Under the pieces are notes generated by a model. That model made no database searches. It was not told the origin of the DNA and saw only the letters and a list, made by a program, of their open reading frames with translations. Both the position numbers and the translations under genes were made by a program. DNA of 64,000 bases, from the NCBI GenBank assembly GCA_050249415.1, contig JBFWQO010000004.1, forward strand, positions 62,001 through 126,000. Direction: 5' to 3'. This document shows positions 44,306 to 56,980 of the stretch, in pieces. How positions within the stretch are numbered: position 1 is the stretch's first letter; each line of letters begins with the position of its first letter. Origin of the DNA: CADEFQ01 sp050249415. Its GTDB lineage: Bacteria; Pseudomonadota; Gammaproteobacteria; Steroidobacterales; Steroidobacteraceae.

Positions 44306-45279
44306 GCGGGCGACCGCGCGAGCGCCGCGAGGCAGCGATGCCGATGCCGGGCACCACTGTCCATCGCGATGGCTACGCCCGGCAGGTGGAGTGCGCAGGG
44401 TTCGCCGCGCTCCACCGCATCGACGATCCACCGGCAGAGTTGCTCGAGGCGCACTTCGTGCGGCAGCGGCGCGAGCGAGTCGTAGCTGAATTCGTGCTGC
44501 GAGCCGCCCTCGGCCGCATACTCGCCGACGAGCAGCGGCGCGCCGCGTGCCCAGGCTTTCCACGCGATGCGGCGCGGCGCGTCGCCGTCGCGATAGGCCC
44601 GCAGGGCCTGCCATTCGTCGTCGCCCGGCTCCGGCCGCTCGTGTGCGCCGCGCCGCGATCCCGCCGCACGGTCGCGCGGCAGCGTGCCGCGCGCGGCCGG
44701 ATAGACGATGAGCTCGAGCGGCAGGTGCAGCCAGGTCCAGACACGAAAAAAGCCGAAGGGCCACGTGCTCGACACGCGGATTCTGCCCACCGGGTACACG
44801 CCGCGCCGCGGCGCCGGCAGCGACAGCGCGGCGGTGGCCTGTCCACCGCGCAGTGCGTCGACGGGCCGACTCGTCGATTCACTGCCGGAGTCGCGCCACA
44901 GGATCGCGCAGGCGATGCGGTCGGCCGCACCCGCATCGAGCACGATCTCGAGCCGCCCCTCGTCGCCCGCGAACGCCGGCTCGACGCGCGCGCCGACGAC
45001 GCGCGCCCCGAGGAGGTTGCGGTGGGCGAGATGCATCGCGACGAGCATGAGGCCGCCGAGCAGGAACGTGACGAGGAGGGCGAGGCTGTTCGCGTAGTTG
45101 AGCCCCGCGAGCAGCATGCCGAAGAGCAGCAGCGCGAAGCCGACCCCGGCCTGTGTCGGCAGGATGTAGAGCCGCCGCCTGTGGACCGCGACCGGCAGCG
45201 TGTCGTCACCCTGCCGCCGCCTCACCCAGCCGGCGAAGCGGGCTTCGAGCGTGCGGCGCAGGCGCGTCGGGATCGCCAC
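44302..45279 (-). CDS. DUF58 domain-containing membrane protein
   Basis: 325 residues from GTG 45279. Two adjacent hydrophobic helices near the N-terminus (VGFALLLFGMLLAGL and LALLVTFLLGGLMLVAMHLA), then the DUF58 region with YRDGDAPRRIAWKAWARG. Works with MoxR-type AAA ATPases in an unknown, probably envelope-linked assembly. The start lies 14 nt after the moxR stop; a CTG nearer the stop is also possible. Confidence 0.82.
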   Translation of the reverse strand: MAIPTRLRRTLEARFAGWVRRRQGDDTLPVAVHRRRLYILPTQAGVGFALLLFGMLLAGLNYANSLALLVTFLLGGLMLVAMHLAHRNLLGARVVGARVEPAFAGDEGRLEIVLDAGAADRIACAILWRDSGSESTSRPVDALRGGQATAALSLPAPRRGVYPVGRIRVSSTWPFGFFRVWTWLHLPLELIVYPAARGTLPRDRAAGSRRGAHERPEPGDDEWQALRAYRDGDAPRRIAWKAWARGAPLLVGEYAAEGGSQHEFSYDSLAPLPHEVRLEQLCRWIVDAVERGEPCALHLPGVAIAMDSGARHRHRCLAALARSPA

Positions 45280-45293
45280 GGCGAGGGCGCTCG

Positions 45294-46210
45294 TCAGGCC
45301 GGCACGGGTACTGATTCCACGACTCGATGGGCGAGGCGTTGGCCGTCCGCCGGATCGCTCGCATCGCGCCGGTCGAGGCGGTGCCCGGCCACCGCGCCGA
45401 AGATCGCCTGGACGTCGTCCGGCAGCACCGCGTTGCGGCCGCTGATCGCAGCCCAGGCCTGGGCCGCACGCAGCAAGCCCTGACCGGCGCGAGGCGAGAG
45501 GCCGATGCGGATATCGGCATGCGCGCGCGTGTGGGCAATCAGGTCCTGCACGTAATCGAGCAGCGCTTCCGATACATACAACTTGCGCACCGCCGCCTGC
45601 AGCGCGAGCAGATGCTCGGCGTCGAGCACGGGCGCGAGCTGCGGCAGCAGGTCGCGGCGCTCGCCTTCGCGCAGCAGTGCGCGTTCGTGCGTGGCGTCGG
45701 GGTAGCCGAGGTCGATGCGCATCAGGAAGCGGTCGAGCTGCGATTCGGGCAGCGCATAGGTGCCGGCCTGCTCGTGCGGATTCTGCGTCGCGACCACGAA
45801 GAACGGGTCGGGCAGCCGGTAGGTCGTGACATCGGTACTGACCTGCCTTTCCTCCATCGCCTCGAGCAGCGCGCTCTGCGTTTTCGGGCTCGCGCGGTTC
45901 ACTTCGTCGGCGAGCAGCAGTTGCGTGAACAGCGGTCCCTTGCGGAAGTGGAACTGCTGCGAATTGCGGTCGAACACCGACACACCGATGATGTCGGCGG
46001 GCAGCAGGTCGCTCGTGAACTGCACGCGCTGCCAGGCGAGGCCGAACACCTGCGCGAGCGCGTGTGCGAGCGTCGTCTTGCCGACGCCGGGGACGTCTTC
46101 GATCAGCAGGTGGCCGCGCGCGAGCAGGCACGCAACCGCGAGGCGCAGTGGAACACTCTTGCCGAGAATGATCGTCTCGAGCGTCGCGATCGCCTGCCCG
46201 AGCCGCTCGC

Positions 46211-46214
<4 letters not shown>
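45294..46214 (-). CDS. MoxR-family AAA+ ATPase
   Basis: 306 residues. Walker A EDVPGVGKTTLAHALA, Walker B LLLADEVNRASPKTQSALLEAM, sensor 1 FFVVATQNPHEQAGTY and the GLSPRAGQGLLRAAQAW C-terminal lid. MoxR ATPases are chaperone-like partners of VWA or DUF58 proteins. ATG overlaps the valS stop by 4 nt, joining a translation gene to an envelope module. Confidence 0.92.
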
Positions 46215-49009
<2,795 letters not shown>

Positions 49010-49016
49010 CCGCCAA

Positions 49017-49022
49017 ATTATA
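49017..49022 (-). promoter_or_regulatory. TATAAT box in the holC stop, 7 nt before valS
   Basis: The minus strand reads cgcTATAATttggcggATG. The TAA stop of holC is within the box. Spacing predicts a transcript beginning at the valS start codon. Confidence 0.5.
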
Positions 49023-49461
49023 GCGAGGCGGCGCCGATCTGATGGCTGGTCGGTGCGAGGCCCTGTTCACGGTAGCGCCGGAAGCGTTCACGGCCCGCGG
49101 CTCGCCGGCCCGCATCCCCGTCGATGACTTCCGCGATCCGCGCGGCTCGCAGCGCGACGGGCGGAATGTCCGGCGCGAGATTCACGACGATGTCGGGCGG
49201 CGCCGCGGGCTCGAACTCGCCCGAGAGCGTGACGGGAGCGCCGCCGGCGGTGCCGGCGCCCGCAAGACGCTCGTGCGGCACGAAGCTGCCGTCCGAAAAG
49301 GTCCACAGCAGGTCGTCGAGGCGCCCGAGCTCGTCGGTGGCCGGGCACCAGACGAGCACGGAGAGGCCGGAGAGATAGGCCTTTTCCGTCACCCGGCAGG
49401 CGAGCCTCAGGCGTGCGTCGCCGTCGCTCGCCTCGGTGATGTAGAAGTCGACCTGCGGCAC
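49018..49461 (-). CDS. holC: DNA polymerase III chi subunit
   Basis: 147 residues, GTG start. MPQVDFYITEASDGDARLRLACRV and KAYLSGLSVLVWCPATDELGRLDDLLWTFSDGSFVPHE are diagnostic of HolC, which links the clamp loader to SSB. The 5' end is 7 nt after pepA. It overlaps the likely valS promoter. Confidence 0.92.
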   Translation of the reverse strand: MPQVDFYITEASDGDARLRLACRVTEKAYLSGLSVLVWCPATDELGRLDDLLWTFSDGSFVPHERLAGAGTAGGAPVTLSGEFEPAAPPDIVVNLAPDIPPVALRAARIAEVIDGDAGRRAAGRERFRRYREQGLAPTSHQIGAASL

Positions 49462-49468
49462 CGCCGGC

Positions 49469-50968
49469 TCAGTGCGCGGCGCGCCGGATCAGGAATTCGG
49501 ACAGCAGGCTGATGGGCCGGCCGGTGCTGCCTTTCTGCGCGCCCGACAGGTATGCGGTGCCGGCGATGTCCATGTGGGCCCACTTGAGGCCCTTGGTGAA
49601 CTTGCCGAGGAACGCCGCGGCCGTGATGGCGCCGCCATCGCGGCCGGCGACATTGGCCATGTCGGCGAAATTGCTCTTCAGTTGCTCGGCGTACTCTTCG
49701 GTGAGCGGCAACTGCCAGGCGCGGTCGTCGGCGCGGCGACCGCAGTCGACCAGTTCCTGCGCGAGCGTATCGTCGTTCGCCATGACCCCGCTGTGATGCG
49801 CGCCGAGCGCGACCACGCAGGCGCCCGTGAGCGTGGCGATGTCGATGACCGCGGCGGGCTTGAAGCGCCGCGCGTAGTTCAGGGCGTCGCTCAGGATCAG
49901 GCGGCCCTCCGCGTCGGTGTTCAGGATCTCGACGGTCTGTCCCGAGGCGCTCGTGACGATGTCGCCGGGCTTGGTCGCGCGCCCGCCCGGCATGTTCTCG
50001 CAGGTCGGGACGAGGCCGACGACATTGAGCGGCAGCGCGAGCTCGCTCGCGACGGTGAGCGCGGCGATCACGGTGGCGGCGCCGCTCATGTCGAACTTCA
50101 TTTCGTCCATGGCCGGCGGGTCTTTCAGCGAGATGCCGCCCGTGTCGAACGTGATGCCCTTGCCGACGAGCACCACCGGCGCGCTGCCCGGCTTGCCGCC
50201 GCGGTGCTCGAGCACGATGAAGCGGGGCGGCTCGTCACTGCCGCGCGTGACCGCGAGGAAGCAGCCCATGCGTTCGCGGCGGATCGCGCGTTCGTCGAGC
50301 ACCCGCACGCGCAGTGTCTGCGGATGACGCTGCGCGAGCTTGCGCGCGGCGCCGGCGAGGTAGCTCGGCGTGCAGACATTCGACGGCAGGTTCGCGAGGT
50401 CGCGCAAGGTGCCGAGGCCGACACCGACCGCCGCGCCATGGCCGAACCCGCGTTTTGCAGCGGCCGTGCCGCTCGCCGCGACCGGGCCGACGGCCACGCG
50501 GGCGAGCGCGGCCGGGCGCGGCTTCTTGCCGCTCTTCAAGTCGTTGACGCGATAGAGCGCGGCGGCGGTGATTTCGGCCGTGGCGCGTGCGAGCCAGTAG
50601 TCGTCGAGCTGGCTCGCGGCGGGGCGTGCGAGCGCGAACGCGACGTTCGCGATACGGGTCTTCGCGAGCGCGACGACGGCCGAATGCACCGCGCGCCGCC
50701 ACGGTTTGCGGCCGAGGTCGGCGCGCTTGCCCTGGCCGACCAGGAGCACGCGCGATGCGCGCAGGCCGGGGAGGTCGGTCAGGAGCAGGGTATCGCCGTT
50801 GCGGGCCGCAAAGTCGCCGCGCCGTGCGAGCGCCGCGATGCGCCCGCCGGCCGCCTTGTCGATCTGCCGGGTCTCGTCGGGCAACTCGCCGCCCTCGAAG
50901 ACGCCGGCCACGACGCAGTCGGTCTTGAGACGGCTCGCATCCCCGTTCCAAACCTCGAATTTCATCAT
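49469..50968 (-). CDS. pepA: Leucyl aminopeptidase (cytosol aminopeptidase A)
   Basis: 499 residues from MMKFEVWNGDASRLK (or the next ATG, 50965), with GGGGGA upstream. M17 metal ligands are in VGKGITFDTGGISLK and the signature NTDAEGRLILSDAL. E. coli PepA also binds DNA in Xer recombination and carAB control; whether this one does cannot be told. First gene of the pepA-holC-valS run and divergent from lptF. Confidence 0.95.
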   Translation of the reverse strand: MMKFEVWNGDASRLKTDCVVAGVFEGGELPDETRQIDKAAGGRIAALARRGDFAARNGDTLLLTDLPGLRASRVLLVGQGKRADLGRKPWRRAVHSAVVALAKTRIANVAFALARPAASQLDDYWLARATAEITAAALYRVNDLKSGKKPRPAALARVAVGPVAASGTAAAKRGFGHGAAVGVGLGTLRDLANLPSNVCTPSYLAGAARKLAQRHPQTLRVRVLDERAIRRERMGCFLAVTRGSDEPPRFIVLEHRGGKPGSAPVVLVGKGITFDTGGISLKDPPAMDEMKFDMSGAATVIAALTVASELALPLNVVGLVPTCENMPGGRATKPGDIVTSASGQTVEILNTDAEGRLILSDALNYARRFKPAAVIDIATLTGACVVALGAHHSGVMANDDTLAQELVDCGRRADDRAWQLPLTEEYAEQLKSNFADMANVAGRDGGAITAAAFLGKFTKGLKWAHMDIAGTAYLSGAQKGSTGRPISLLSEFLIRRAAH

Positions 50969-51135
50969 TGGATCCCCCGGCAACGGCTCATTTCGCGCCA
51001 TGCGCGCCGTTGTGACGTGAAGCAGACTGAATTACCTTAGCTCCGGTCCGCCGTCCCATCCCATTTCTGGTGATTTGGCACCGATTCTGGTCTTGCAAAT
51101 GGGTGCGAAAGCGGTGCGTAAGTGTAACCGAAGTC

Positions 51136-52230
51136 GTGCAGGGCGGGTTTTTGCGGCGTCTCGATCGCTACATCCTGAAGGAAGTCGTGCTGTCGTGGCT
51201 CGCCGTCACGGCCGTGCTGCTGGCCATCCTGCTCACGAACCAGGTCGCGGCGGTGCTCGAGCGCGCCGCCGACAACCAGTACCCGCGCTCCGCGGTCCTC
51301 ACGCTGATCGGCCTGTCGACGGTGCAGAACCTGCCCGTCGTCGTGCCGATCGGCTTGCTGCTCGGTGTCGTGCTCGCCTTCGGGCGGCTGTGGCACGAGA
51401 GCGAGATGACCGCCGCGCAGGCGTGCGGCGTGGGACCCGGCCGCATCTATGTGCCGATCGCGGGGCTCGCACTCCTCGTCACGGCCCTCCTCGCGTGGCT
51501 CACGCTCGATCTCGCGCCGCGGGCCTCCGGGCACGCGTACGCGCTGCGCAGCGAAGCGCTGCGCTCGGGCCAGTTCTCGCCGATCACGCCCGGCCAGTTC
51601 CGCTCGTTCGGCGGCGGCAGCGTGGTCATCTACGCCGAGCGGGCCGCGCCCGACGGCACGCTCGAGCGGGTCTTCATCAAGCGGTCGAGCGAGGAAGCCG
51701 TGGAAGTCACGCTCGCGCAGCGCGCGCGCCACGCCATCTCGGCGGACGGCCTGCTGCACACGCTCACGCTGTTCGACGGCACGCGCTACGAAGGGGTTCC
51801 GGGTTCGTCGCGCTTTCGCATCGTGCGCTTCGCCGAGCAGGTCGTGCCGGTGCGCGTGCCGGAGCTCGCGGAGGGGCGGCGGCGCGTCGAAGCCGTGCCG
51901 ACACGGGATCTGCTCGCGAGCCGCGCGCTCGCCGATCGTGCCGAGCTGCACTGGCGCGTCGCGCTGCCGATCATGGCCATCACGCTGACACTGCTCGCCG
52001 TGCCGCTGAGTCGCCTGCGCCCGCGGCAGAGCCGCTATGCGCGGGTCTGGCTCGCGGTGCTGATCTATTTCCTCTATTCGAACCTCGCCTCGGCCGGGCG
52101 CGTGTGGATCGAGCGCGGCGTGGTGCCGGAGGCGCTCGGCCTCTGGTGGGTGCACGTCGCACTGGTGGCGTTCGGCGCGCTCGTCATGGCGGCGCCTCGC
52201 GTGAGCGCACGCCTGCGGTACCGGGGATGA
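51136..52230 (+). CDS. lptF: LPS export ABC transporter permease LptF
   Basis: Inner-membrane part of the LptBFGC machine that extracts lipopolysaccharide. About 364 residues. RRLDRYILKEVVLSWLAVT begins the first membrane helix; TVQNLPVVVPIGLLLGVVLAFGRLWHESEM and a periplasmic beta-jellyroll (SGQFSPITPGQFRSFGGGSVVIYAE) follow, with C-terminal helices. The start is uncertain: GTG 51136 is chosen, TTG 51151 is possible. Divergent from pepA and 7 nt before lptG. Confidence 0.92.
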   Translation: MQGGFLRRLDRYILKEVVLSWLAVTAVLLAILLTNQVAAVLERAADNQYPRSAVLTLIGLSTVQNLPVVVPIGLLLGVVLAFGRLWHESEMTAAQACGVGPGRIYVPIAGLALLVTALLAWLTLDLAPRASGHAYALRSEALRSGQFSPITPGQFRSFGGGSVVIYAERAAPDGTLERVFIKRSSEEAVEVTLAQRARHAISADGLLHTLTLFDGTRYEGVPGSSRFRIVRFAEQVVPVRVPELAEGRRRVEAVPTRDLLASRALADRAELHWRVALPIMAITLTLLAVPLSRLRPRQSRYARVWLAVLIYFLYSNLASAGRVWIERGVVPEALGLWWVHVALVAFGALVMAAPRVSARLRYRG

Positions 52231-52237
52231 GCGGCGC

Positions 52238-53302
52238 ATGATCCTCGATCGGTACATCCTGCGCACGGTGTTCGGCGGCGTCGCACTCGCATTGGCGGTG
52301 CTCGTCGCGCTCGGCACGCTCTTCACGTTCATCCAGCAGCAGGACGACATCGGCGTCGGCACCTATCACGCGCTCGACGCGATGTATTACACCGTGCTCG
52401 GCATCCCGCTGCTGGTCTTCCAGATGCTGCCGATCGCGGCGCTGATCGGCGGGCTGCTCGGCCTCGGCTCGCTCGCGCGCGGCAGCGAATTGACCGTGAT
52501 GCGGGCATCCGGCATCTCGATCGCGCGAGTCGCGCTGTCGGCGGGCATCGCGGGGCTCGCGCTCATGGTGCTCGCGGCGGTCGTCGGTGAGTACCTCGCG
52601 CCCCCGATGCAGCAGTTCGCGCGCCAGATGAAGGCGTTCAGCAAGTTCGAGAACGTGAGTTTCGCGGGCCGCGGCGGCGCGTGGGTGCGGGATGGCGATC
52701 TGCTGCTGAACGTGTCCGGACAGTCGGGCGCCACCGAGTTCGGCGGCATGCTCGTGTTCGAGCTGACGCGCGACCACGGGCTCGCGGCGATGGGCCGGGC
52801 GATGCGCGCCCGCGCAATGCCCGACGGGCAGTGGCAGCTCGAGGATTACGCCGAATCGCGCTTCTCCGGCGATTATGTCAGCGGCCGCAGCGCCTCGACG
52901 CGCATGCTCCCCTCCGGGATCGGCGGCGGCTTCCTCGGCCTCGCCATCAGCGACCCGAAGGACCTCGAACTGCGGTCGCTGTGGCGGGTGATGCGTGGAC
53001 TCGCCGGCAACGGCCTCGATGCGCGCACCTACGAGTTCGCTTTCTGGTCGCGCGTGGCGCGCACCGTCGCCATCATCTTCGCGGTGCTGCTCGCGGTGCC
53101 GTTCGTGTTCGGGCCGCTGCGATCTTCGGGCACCGGTGCGCGAACGATGATCGGGCTCATCATCGGCATCGCCTTTTTCCTCGCGCAACGCATGCTCGAG
53201 AGCGGCGCGATCGTGTTCGACGCGCCGCCCCTGCTGCTCGCCTGGGCGCCGACGCTCTGTCTCGCGCTGGCAGCGGTGGTCCTCATCGCCCGCACCCGCT
53301 GA
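52238..53302 (+). CDS. lptG: LPS export ABC transporter permease LptG
   Basis: 354 residues. MILDRYILRTVFGGVALALAVLVALGTLF, the QMLPIAALIGGLLGLGSLARGSELTVMRASG coupling region, the periplasmic jellyroll and C-terminal helices match LptG, partner of LptF. Translation probably coupled to lptF. LptB and LptC are not in the window. Confidence 0.95.
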   Translation: MILDRYILRTVFGGVALALAVLVALGTLFTFIQQQDDIGVGTYHALDAMYYTVLGIPLLVFQMLPIAALIGGLLGLGSLARGSELTVMRASGISIARVALSAGIAGLALMVLAAVVGEYLAPPMQQFARQMKAFSKFENVSFAGRGGAWVRDGDLLLNVSGQSGATEFGGMLVFELTRDHGLAAMGRAMRARAMPDGQWQLEDYAESRFSGDYVSGRSASTRMLPSGIGGGFLGLAISDPKDLELRSLWRVMRGLAGNGLDARTYEFAFWSRVARTVAIIFAVLLAVPFVFGPLRSSGTGARTMIGLIIGIAFFLAQRMLESGAIVFDAPPLLLAWAPTLCLALAAVVLIARTR

Positions 53303-53361
53303 CTTCACCCGGCCGACCCCGCGTCTAGCGTCGCGCCAGGCGCGGCTCGGCGCGGTATGGG

Positions 53362-54339
53362 TCAGGTGAAGTCCGACAGTGGCCGGAAGAGCGCGTCGTA
53401 CTTGTACTTCGGCACCTCGAACTCGCGGCCTTCGAAGCGTTGCGCGAGCGCCGCCGCTTCCTTCGTCGTGGCGGCGCCGGTGCTGCGCGCCGCACCGCGG
53501 ATGTAGCGGTGATCGCCGTCGGCACGCCCCCACAGTTCGATCTCGAGGCCGTCGAAGGTCGCGAGCGCGACATGGGGCGCTCCCTGGTCGGGAGCCGCGG
53601 TCGGCGCTGCGTGGACATCCTCGATGTGCAGGCCGACCAGCATGGCGGCAGCCGGCGTGACGCCGTCCGGGGAACGCTGCGTCTTGCCCCTGGGCAGGTC
53701 GTACAGCGTGAGCGACGCCGTGGCCGCATCGCGCTTCGCGCGCCACGCCGGCCCGGCCTGCGGGGTCACGGCCAGGGACTCGACGCGGTCGGCGAGGATG
53801 TCGGCGAGCGCCGTATCGATCCACTGCTTCGGATCGGCGGCGACCGGGAGCGCCGGCCCTGCGAGCAGGCTCTGCGCCGATCCCGGCGCGCGCACGAAGC
53901 TGCCGACGCTGCCCGCGCTCTTGCCGACGATCAGCGAGTAAGTCTTCGCGGGCGTCACGACGTCGACCAGTGTGCCGGTGGCCGCGGGGCCCGGATCCTC
54001 GACGCCGAGTTGCGCGTAGCTCGCGGGGTTGCGGGTCTTCTCTTCGATGACCGCGAGCCTCGCGAGACCGAGTGCGAGCTTGCGCAGCTTCGCCGTGTCC
54101 GCGGGGTAGTCTCGCTCCTCGACGACCCACGCGTCGCCCGCGCGTTCGAGCGTCGCCGAGTCGCCTTTTGCCGCGAGCCGGATACTGGTCACGTCGTCGA
54201 GCATCGCCTCGAGTTCGGGCAGGACACGCGCCCCCGCGCGCCCCTGGTCCGGCGCGCCGCTGCGCGAGGACAGCCACAGCGCGAGCGCGACCACCGCCAG
54301 CGCGACGACGGCGAGCGCCGCCAGGCGTCGCCGCGTCAT
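53362..54339 (-). CDS. DUF4340 domain-containing protein
   Basis: 325 residues from ATG 54339, overlapping the upstream stop (TGATG). One N-terminal membrane helix (LAALAVVALAVVALALWL) and a large periplasmic domain with VTSIRLAAKGDSATLERAGDAWVV and YPADTAKLRKLALGLARL, the DUF4340 repeats. Usually found with GldG-like and ABC-2 genes. Function unknown; probably an accessory subunit of the exporter. Confidence 0.82.
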   Translation of the reverse strand: MTRRRLAALAVVALAVVALALWLSSRSGAPDQGRAGARVLPELEAMLDDVTSIRLAAKGDSATLERAGDAWVVEERDYPADTAKLRKLALGLARLAVIEEKTRNPASYAQLGVEDPGPAATGTLVDVVTPAKTYSLIVGKSAGSVGSFVRAPGSAQSLLAGPALPVAADPKQWIDTALADILADRVESLAVTPQAGPAWRAKRDAATASLTLYDLPRGKTQRSPDGVTPAAAMLVGLHIEDVHAAPTAAPDQGAPHVALATFDGLEIELWGRADGDHRYIRGAARSTGAATTKEAAALAQRFEGREFEVPKYKYDALFRPLSDFT

Positions 54340-56219
54340 CACGACCGGCCCGTCCGTTGCACCAGCTGGATCGCGGCCTGCCTCTTTCGCCGCCATACCG
54401 CCACGGCGAGCGCGAGCAGCGCGAACACCGCGGGCACGACGACGATGTTCAGGATCTTCAGCTCGTTGCCGAGCCGGCGAATGTCCTGGTCGAGGCCGAG
54501 GCGCACGTCGCGCAACTCCTTGCGGATGCGCAGCTTCTGCGCCTCGAAGCGCTCGATCTCCTGCGTCTGCTCGGGCGTGAGGATGAGGCCCGACTGGTCC
54601 GCGCGCTGCGACTGGAGGGCGGAGAGCTTCTCTTCGGTCGCCGACAGTTGCTGCTCGAGCTCCTGCTCCTTGCTGCGCAGCCGGCCTTCGGCGTCGCGGC
54701 GCAGCGCTTCGACGCGCTCGAACGGGCGCGTGAAGCTCGCACGCCCGCGCACGCTGATGAGGTCGTTGCTGCCGGCGAGATTATCGAGCGCATTCCAGAC
54801 GAGATCGCCGTTGTGCGCCCACGCCTGCTTCGCGCGCGGGCCGAAGAACGACGCGGGTGCGTCGCGCAGCCACAGGTAATCCGCGAGCAGGTCGGTGTCG
54901 GCAAATACGATCAGGTTGAGCGGCTTCGCGGATTCCCTGAGCGGCCCGGGCCCTTGCGGGAACGCCGTCTTCACGTTGCCCGTGACGCGGGCCGCGAACA
55001 CATAGCGCTGGCCCGTCGGCTTGAAGCCGTCCTGCAGCGTGCCGGGATCGAGCAGCATCGCGAAACGCCCGACGGGCAGCAGCCCCGCGTCGGTGCTCGA
55101 TTGCAGCAGCGGCGTGAAGGTCGTGGTCGCGCCCTTGACCGGGTCGAGGTGGCCGGCCGTCGCGATGTTGATGTTGCCGAGACCGTTCGCGACGACATCA
55201 CCCGCATCGAGGCTCTCCGCATCGAGCCCGAGGATGCCGATGTGGCGGGTCGGCGGCTCGCCGGCGCGCATCGCCACCGTCATGCCGTAATGCAGGTCGC
55301 CGACCACGTCCTTCGGGTCGAACTGCACGCCCCAGGCCGAGAGCAGCGTGGCGAGCTGCGAGCTCTTGTCGACGGCCGCCATGGCATAAGGCGTGTCGGG
55401 AGAGCCCGCGCCGGGATCCTGTTCCGCGAGCGGATCGACGAACACGAGCAGGTGACCGCCCCGCAGCGCGAACTGGTCGATGGCCTCCTGCGCGGCCTGC
55501 GGCAGCGATTTCGGGTGCACGAGCACCAGCACGTCGACATCCGGGTCGATCTTCGTGATCGCCGGCGTGAGTTCGCGCACCGTGAACAGCTGTTCGGCCT
55601 GCGCATACACGTACCACGGCTCCCGCGGCTGACCGCTCGCCGGATCGTAGCCGCCGCCCATGGGCAGGCTCGACAGCCAGCCGACCACGGGCTTTTGCGC
55701 GCGGCCGAGCTGCTGGATCAGCTTCGCGACGTCGTACTCGAGGAATTGTTCCTTCGACGGGTCGAAGAACGGAATCGCCTCGTGGCCGTCCGTGGAATTG
55801 GTGCCGGCGAGCCCGAAATAGAACGTCTCGCCGTCCGCGCCGATCGGCACGCCGCGCACACCGCGTTCGGCGGCGAGGTCCTCGTCTTCCGAGAACGGTT
55901 CCGGATCGATCACCGACAGGCGCAGCTTGCCCTTGCTGCGTGTCGCGAGCTCTTCGAGGAACTCGCGCACCTGCGTGCCGTAGGTCTTGAGGGCCGGGTA
56001 TTCGCCGGCGGTCTTCGCGCTCCAGTAGTAGTAGAGGTTCACCGGCTCCGCGAGGCCGCGGACGATGTTCTGCGTGCCGGGCGCGATCGTGTAGAGCCGG
56101 TTCCCGGTGAGGTCGACGCGAAAGCCGCGCAGCAGCCAGGTCGACAGCACCGTCAGACCGATGAACAGCGCGGCGAGCGCGAGCAGGGCGCCGCGGCCGA
56201 GCAGGATGCGTTGCTTCAT
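54339..56219 (-). CDS. GldG-like ABC transporter auxiliary protein
   Basis: 626 residues. N-terminal helix (LLALAALFIGLTVLSTWLL), then the GldG/DUF7088-like substrate domain (VDLTGNRLYTIAPGTQNIVRGL, NLYYYWSAKTAGEYPALKTYG), ADLLADYLWLRD region, a coiled coil (about 545-590) and a C-terminal helix before a basic tail. In Bacteroidota GldG belongs to the GldAFG exporter; in proteobacteria the same layout exists with unknown cargo. 7 nt after the permease gene. Confidence 0.85.
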   Translation of the reverse strand: MKQRILLGRGALLALAALFIGLTVLSTWLLRGFRVDLTGNRLYTIAPGTQNIVRGLAEPVNLYYYWSAKTAGEYPALKTYGTQVREFLEELATRSKGKLRLSVIDPEPFSEDEDLAAERGVRGVPIGADGETFYFGLAGTNSTDGHEAIPFFDPSKEQFLEYDVAKLIQQLGRAQKPVVGWLSSLPMGGGYDPASGQPREPWYVYAQAEQLFTVRELTPAITKIDPDVDVLVLVHPKSLPQAAQEAIDQFALRGGHLLVFVDPLAEQDPGAGSPDTPYAMAAVDKSSQLATLLSAWGVQFDPKDVVGDLHYGMTVAMRAGEPPTRHIGILGLDAESLDAGDVVANGLGNINIATAGHLDPVKGATTTFTPLLQSSTDAGLLPVGRFAMLLDPGTLQDGFKPTGQRYVFAARVTGNVKTAFPQGPGPLRESAKPLNLIVFADTDLLADYLWLRDAPASFFGPRAKQAWAHNGDLVWNALDNLAGSNDLISVRGRASFTRPFERVEALRRDAEGRLRSKEQELEQQLSATEEKLSALQSQRADQSGLILTPEQTQEIERFEAQKLRIRKELRDVRLGLDQDIRRLGNELKILNIVVVPAVFALLALAVAVWRRKRQAAIQLVQRTGRS

Positions 56220-56226
56220 GGGCGAC

Positions 56227-56961
56227 TCACTCCGACTTGCGCACGTCGAGCACGATCGCGGTCGCGATCAGGAAAAATGCCATCGTCAGCGCGAAGTAGA
56301 CGAGGTCGCGCAGGTCGAGCACACCCTTGGCGATCGACTCGAAATGCGTGAGGAACGACAGCGAGGCGATCGCATCGACGAGCGGCTGCGGCGCCCAGGC
56401 GCGGAATGCATCGAGCACGAGCGGGAAGCCCGCGAGCAGGAACGCGAAGCAGACGACCACCGCGAGGATGAAGGCGACCACCTGGTTGCGCGTCAGCGCC
56501 GACATGCACGAGCCGATGGCGAGAAACCCGCCCGCCATCAGCAGGCTGCCGATATAGGCTGCGACGATCACGCCGTTGTCGGGCGAGCCCAGCCAGTTGA
56601 CCGTGATCCAGATGGGAAAGGTGAGCGCCAGCGCGAGCGCGGTGAAGGCCCAGGCGGCGAAGAACTTGCCGAGCACCGCCTGCCACAGCGTGACCGGCAT
56701 CGTCAGCAGCAGTTCGATGGCGCCGCTCTTGCGTTCCTCGGCCCACAGGCGCATCGAGATGGCCGGAATCAGGAACAGGAACAGCCACGGGTGAAAGTTG
56801 AAGAACGGAGCGAGGTCGGCCTGGCCGCGCTCGTAGAAGCCACCCAGGTAGAAGGTGAAGGCGGCGGCGAGCAGCAGGAAGATCAGGATGAATACGTAGG
56901 CGACCGGTGTCGCGAAATAGCCCGCGAGCTCGCGCTTCGCGATCGTGACGATATGGTGCAA
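56227..56961 (-). CDS. ABC-2 type permease (GldF-like)
   Basis: 244 residues, six hydrophobic segments (YVFILIFLLLAAAFTFYLGG, FLFLIPAISMRLWAEERKSG, AVLGKFFAAWAFTALALALT and others). TTG start at 56961 chosen because a strong GGGAGGGGAGG stands just before it; MHHIVTIAKRELAGYF then follows. RSGAIELLLTMPVT is the coupling motif of ABC-2 exporters. Pairs with the ATPase 19 nt upstream. Confidence 0.87.
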   Translation of the reverse strand: MHHIVTIAKRELAGYFATPVAYVFILIFLLLAAAFTFYLGGFYERGQADLAPFFNFHPWLFLFLIPAISMRLWAEERKSGAIELLLTMPVTLWQAVLGKFFAAWAFTALALALTFPIWITVNWLGSPDNGVIVAAYIGSLLMAGGFLAIGSCMSALTRNQVVAFILAVVVCFAFLLAGFPLVLDAFRAWAPQPLVDAIASLSFLTHFESIAKGVLDLRDLVYFALTMAFFLIATAIVLDVRKSE

Positions 56962-56980
56962 GAGCCTCCCCTCCCGTCGC